DNA from: an uncultured Eubacteriales bacterium
GTDB lineage: Bacteria; Bacillota; Clostridia; Oscillospirales; Acutalibacteraceae
Reading direction: 5' to 3'
NCBI GenBank assembly: GCA_934718145.1
Contig: CAKUZC010000036.1
Location: 1 to 8,247, forward strand
Length of the DNA stretch: 8,247 bases
A program made the translations under genes and the position numbers. Positions 6,573 through 8,247 of the stretch are shown here, piece after piece. Every line of letters starts with the position of its first letter. Position 1 is the first letter of the stretch. The notes below the pieces were generated by a model that saw only the letters and a list, made by a program, of their open reading frames with translations, had not been told where the DNA came from and made no database searches.

Positions 6573-7433
6573 TTAATCTATGAGTTCCGGATTCATGAGA
6601 GCAGGGGTATCATGAGGAAGAATTTTATTAGAACACACAGCTATATACGCCTGTTTTTTTATTCCATCTGAAATATATATGAAGTCAGGTTTAAAAGCGG
6701 GCAAAATTCCTTCTCCGGAAACAGTTTTGAAGGGAACAATACGCATTTTGAAATCTGTTTTTTTAAATATATTTTCTTCTGTGTTTAACTCTGAATTAAG
6801 TTCAAAATTTATATTTTCCGGGAATAAAGAAGATATTGTACTGCTTCGTGCAACTATTACCGGCAAATTTGAAAATGGTTCTTTAAGTGAATTGCATGTA
6901 TCTATTTTTGCTTTGAAAACAGCATTTTTACCTTCAAAAGATACCTTTATATCACACCATCGGTTTTTTATTTCCTTTTTCCCCGTTACTCGATTAATTA
7001 TCTCTATCGATGCATAGGCAATAACGGTTGAAAAAATAAGAATTATCGGTGAAATATTGAAATATACGACTCCATTGTTAATTATCATTCCTTTAGGCTT
7101 CCATATACACCAAATAAAAAACATAATCCCCGAAAAAGCAAAACTTATCGAATAAAAACAACCAAGAATTTTCAAAAACATCTTAAAACTTTTAATCTCA
7201 AAAACAGTAAGTACTATCGCACACGCCATAGCCAATTTTATTAAGAAAGAAATCCAAGCAGGCGGTTCAGGTAAAAATATGTACATTGAAAAAATTATAC
7301 TTATTAATTCTCCCAATATTAGTCGCGTGGTCTTTAGTTTTATACAAAAAAATTTTGAAGTTGCCGTCAAAATAAAATAATTCACGAAAAGACTTACAGC
7401 GGCAAGAATATCAACGTAAAGTACTTGTTTCAT
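6573..7433 (-). CDS. spoIIGA: Pro-SigE-processing aspartic protease SpoIIGA, with unusual active site
   Basis: Integral membrane protease of the sporulation septum that cleaves the pro-sequence of SigE. Residues 1-150 contain five predicted membrane segments (about 5-25, 36-54, 58-78, 88-110, 124-146), followed by a cytoplasmic protease domain. The catalytic aspartate is Asp178 in AKIDTCNSLKEP (175-186). The family consensus at this place is D-S/T-G-N, so the glycine is replaced by cysteine (TGC in place of GGC would be one base change). The later family motif is present (RIVPFKTVSGEG at 231-242, then AFKPDFI). The 286-residue length is normal and the frame is intact, so it does not look like a pseudogene. 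The start ATG 7433 has AAGGTG 4 nt upstream. It is co-transcribed with its substrate gene sigE. Spo0A control is suggested by the upstream sequence. Confidence 0.93.
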   Translation of the reverse strand: MKQVLYVDILAAVSLFVNYFILTATSKFFCIKLKTTRLILGELISIIFSMYIFLPEPPAWISFLIKLAMACAIVLTVFEIKSFKMFLKILGCFYSISFAFSGIMFFIWCIWKPKGMIINNGVVYFNISPIILIFSTVIAYASIEIINRVTGKKEIKNRWCDIKVSFEGKNAVFKAKIDTCNSLKEPFSNLPVIVARSSTISSLFPENINFELNSELNTEENIFKKTDFKMRIVPFKTVSGEGILPAFKPDFIYISDGIKKQAYIAVCSNKILPHDTPALMNPELID

Positions 7434-7462
7434 ATGTCACCTTCGTTTGTCTCTTTTACTTT

Positions 7463-7495
7463 ATTATGTACCTCAAATTACGCTTATTTTGTCAA
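7463..7495 (-). promoter_or_regulatory. spoIIG-type promoter with long spacer and Spo0A-like box
   Basis: On the minus strand TTGACA (7495-7490) and CATAAT (7468-7463) are separated by 21 nt. Known: the Bacillus spoIIG promoter has consensus-like hexamers about 22 bp apart and is activated by phosphorylated Spo0A bound over the -35. Seen here: TGTCAAA on the plus strand (7490-7496) overlaps the -35 and matches the 0A box TGTCGAA at 6 of 7 positions. The -10 lies about 30 nt upstream of the spoIIGA ATG. Confidence 0.55.
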
Positions 7496-7543
7496 AATAA
7501 GGTATCATGGAAATTTTAATTAAATTATTTTAAGTTTTCGATA

Positions 7544-7572
7544 TTGACATAATCCAAATTAATAACTAAAAT
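7544..7572 (+). promoter_or_regulatory. SigA promoter upstream of the tRNA region
   Basis: TTGACA at 7544-7549, exactly 17 nt, then TAAAAT at 7567-7572. This is a strong housekeeping-type match and the only good plus-strand promoter seen before the tRNA. Predicted transcription start is near 7579, giving a precursor of about 265 nt ahead of the mature tRNA 5' end. It is divergent from the spoIIGA promoter. Confidence 0.65.
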
Positions 7573-7616
7573 AAGGTGTAGGTGTTGATGATAGTGCACC
7601 GAGTTGCGAGTATTTT

Positions 7617-7632
7617 ACTTAATCTATTAAGT
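7617..7632 (+). other. A/T-rich hairpin ahead of the tRNA-like fragment
   Basis: ACTTAA-TCTA-TTAAGT forms a 6-bp stem, followed by TTTTAAAAAATT. It resembles a weak intrinsic terminator, but the stem has only one G-C pair per side, so efficient termination is doubtful. It lies in the leader between the promoter at 7544 and the tRNA-like copy. Confidence 0.35.
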
Positions 7633-7650
7633 TTTAAAAAATTAAATATT

Positions 7651-7693
7651 CGGAGAAGTATCGAAGTGGTCATAACGGGGCTGACTCGAAATC
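7651..7693 (+). pseudogene. Duplicated 5' half of tRNA-Ser (tRNA-like fragment)
   Basis: These 43 bases match the tRNA-Ser at 7844-7886 with a single mismatch (A at 7657 against C at 7850). They cover the 5' acceptor strand, the whole D arm, the 5' anticodon stem, the CTCGAAA anticodon loop and the first two bases of the 3' stem. After that the sequence is unrelated: the 3' anticodon stem, T arm and 3' acceptor strand are absent, so it cannot fold as a normal tRNA. It may be a remnant of duplication or insertion, or a functional tRNA-like domain in the leader RNA. Confidence 0.75.
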
Positions 7694-7699
7694 TCCCTC

Positions 7700-7729
7700 G
7701 GCTAACGGAAGCTCATCTTCCGAAAAGCC
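7700..7729 (+). other. Two-part hairpin directly after the tRNA-like fragment
   Basis: An outer stem GGCT (7700-7703)/AGCC (7726-7729) encloses an inner 6-bp stem CGGAAG/CTTCCG (7706-7711 and 7717-7722) with loop CTCAT. It is stable for an AT-rich genome and has no T-run after it, so it is not a typical terminator. It suggests that the inter-tRNA sequence is folded RNA. Confidence 0.5.
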
Positions 7730-7774
7730 TTTAACCGTGCGGGTTTCGGGCATCTGCCTATCACCGCATCACAC

Positions 7775-7794
7775 AGAGTTCTAACGAGAATTCT
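7775..7794 (+). other. 8-bp hairpin with AACG tetraloop
   Basis: AGAGTTCT (7775-7782) pairs with AGAATTCT (7787-7794) around AACG, with one G-U pair. It is part of the run of inverted repeats between the tRNA-like fragment and the true tRNA. Confidence 0.4.
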
Positions 7795-7803
7795 AATACA
7801 ACT

Positions 7804-7838
7804 GAGTATTTGCGTTAATACTCCCTTGGGAGTTTAAC
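7804..7838 (+). other. Mutually exclusive hairpins just before tRNA-Ser
   Basis: Structure A: GAGTATT (7804-7810) with AATACTC (7817-7823). Structure B: GTTAA plus ACTCCC (7814-7818, 7820-7825) with GGGAGT plus TTAAC (7828-7833, 7834-7838), with one bulged T. They share bases 7817-7823, so only one can form at a time. Structure B is followed by ATATA rather than a T-run and ends 6 nt before the mature tRNA, so a role in 5' processing is as likely as termination. Confidence 0.4.
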
Positions 7839-7844
7839 ATATAC

Positions 7845-7933
7845 GGAGACGTATCGAAGTGGTCATAACGGGGCTGACTCGAAATCAGTTAGGGAGCAAT
7901 CCCCCGCGAGTTCGAATCTCGCCGTCTCCGCCA
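7845..7933 (+). tRNA. tRNA-Ser (anticodon CGA)
   Basis: A complete class II tRNA reading UCG codons. Acceptor GGAGACG (7845-7851) pairs with CGTCTCC (7923-7929), followed by discriminator G and an encoded CCA. The anticodon loop is CTCGAAA in a stem GCTGA/TCAGT. A long variable arm (TAGGGAGCAATCCCC), as expected for serine, precedes the T arm GCGAG-TTCGAAT-CTCGC. The D arm contains the GG needed for contact with the T loop. Any apparent reading frames across this stretch are artefacts of the tRNA. Confidence 0.96.
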
Positions 7934-7939
7934 ACGGAA

Positions 7940-7966
7940 CCCTTGAAAACCCAGTGTTTTCAAGGG
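7940..7966 (+). terminator. Intrinsic terminator after tRNA-Ser
   Basis: CCCTTGAAAAC (7940-7950) and GTTTTCAAGGG (7956-7966) form a perfect 11-bp stem with a CCAGT loop, followed by CTCTTTCT. It begins 6 nt after the tRNA CCA and ends the tRNA transcript. Confidence 0.85.
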
Positions 7967-8247
7967 CTCTTTCTATTCGGTGAAAATTCTTCCGCTTCGA
8001 TTTTTTGTGTTTCTGCCGCTTTTTTGAGCCGGTTTTATGCTTTTTTCGTCCGTGAATATTAGAATTAAAAACCGCCAAACAACGCATGAAATAAGGCTTT
8101 TTAAGGCTTGCCTACTTCTTGTTACATTAGAATAATTTATTCCGAACGGAAATTTACCGATTTTCAAAATACCCGGTTGCGGGCAACCGCACCAAAAGTC
8201 ATGTGTGGATTTTAGCGGTCGGGGTTCAAACCGGCAGAAAGAAAAAT
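7967..8247. other. Terminal intergenic stretch without a supported gene
   Basis: No frame here has a credible start, ribosome binding site and recognisable product. Visible items are a direct repeat AAGGCTT-TTT-AAGGCTT near 8090-8107, a small palindrome ATTCCGAACGGAAAT near 8140-8154, and a hairpin CGGTTG-CGGG-CAACCG (8174-8189) with no T-run. The last bases may lead into a feature beyond the window. Confidence 0.5.

Noticed and set aside
6679..7017. Plus-strand open frame of 112 codons opposite spoIIGA
   Set aside because: It is antisense to the protease domain of SpoIIGA, with no promoter or ribosome binding site.
7651..7790. A second complete tRNA-Ser
   Set aside because: The 3' anticodon stem pairs at only two positions, and no T arm or matching 3' acceptor CTTCTCC is present downstream.
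7651..7850. Group I intron in the tRNA anticodon loop
   Set aside because: Sequence divergence begins after the anticodon loop, the 5' half is repeated rather than split, and the insert is too short for an intron core.
7651..7886. tRNA-integrated mobile element flanked by att-like repeats
   Set aside because: The 43-nt repeats are only 193 bp apart and no integrase or cargo lies between or beside them; at most a remnant, so not called as an element.
7859..8167. Overlapping short frames on both strands across the tRNA and its terminator
   Set aside because: They run through the tRNA-Ser and terminator hairpin or start without a ribosome binding site, and their products are typical tRNA-derived artefacts.
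8210..8235. T-arm-like GGTTCAAACC suggesting another tRNA
   Set aside because: The stem does not pair in tRNA register and no acceptor, D arm or anticodon arm can be built around it.

Overview
The window looks like the chromosome of an endospore-forming, low-GC Firmicute of the class Clostridia. It carries a spoIIGA-sigE sporulation pair, AT-rich intergenic regions, strong AGGAGG-type ribosome binding sites and a CCA-encoding tRNA-Ser(CGA). No integrase, transposase, phage gene or CRISPR array is visible. The taxonomic call is an inference from gene content; no species is recognised.

Left block (about 1-4941, all minus strand, so read right to left): nfo (endonuclease IV, DNA repair), then 15 nt further on a 1048-residue protein with an unknown N-terminal region, a purple-acid-phosphatase-like metallophosphoesterase core and a C-terminal ISGG-type beta-helix-like region, then 54 nt further on a membrane-anchored VanY-type D,D-carboxypeptidase cut by the window edge. 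The spacing suggests one transcript. The operon mixes a repair enzyme with two proteins that look like envelope or surface factors.

Centre (about 5027-5815): a 328-bp tandem duplication on the plus strand. Each unit has its own near-consensus promoter (TTGA-type -35, 17-bp spacer, extended TATAAT -10), an identical 5' leader with AGGAGG, and an 85-codon gene for an unrecognised glycine/alanine-rich protein. Across residues 28-63 the two proteins are identical although the DNA differs at six positions, all synonymous, so both genes appear to be under purifying selection; the C-terminal tails have diverged. A hairpin terminator separates them from the convergent sigma factor gene. This pair is the best candidate here for something undescribed.

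Right-centre (5815-7433, minus strand): spoIIGA and sigE, 20 nt apart, in the classical order. SpoIIGA is the membrane aspartic protease that activates pro-SigE in the mother cell. Its active-site motif reads D-T-C-N where D-T/S-G-N is expected. Upstream is a TTGACA/CATAAT promoter with an unusually long 21-bp spacer and an overlapping Spo0A-box-like sequence, recalling the known spoIIG promoter of Bacillus.

Right end (7544-8247, plus strand): a consensus promoter, a stretch rich in inverted repeats that contains a 43-nt near-perfect copy of the 5' half of the tRNA, then the intact tRNA-Ser(CGA) and a strong terminator. The final 280 bases hold no convincing gene.
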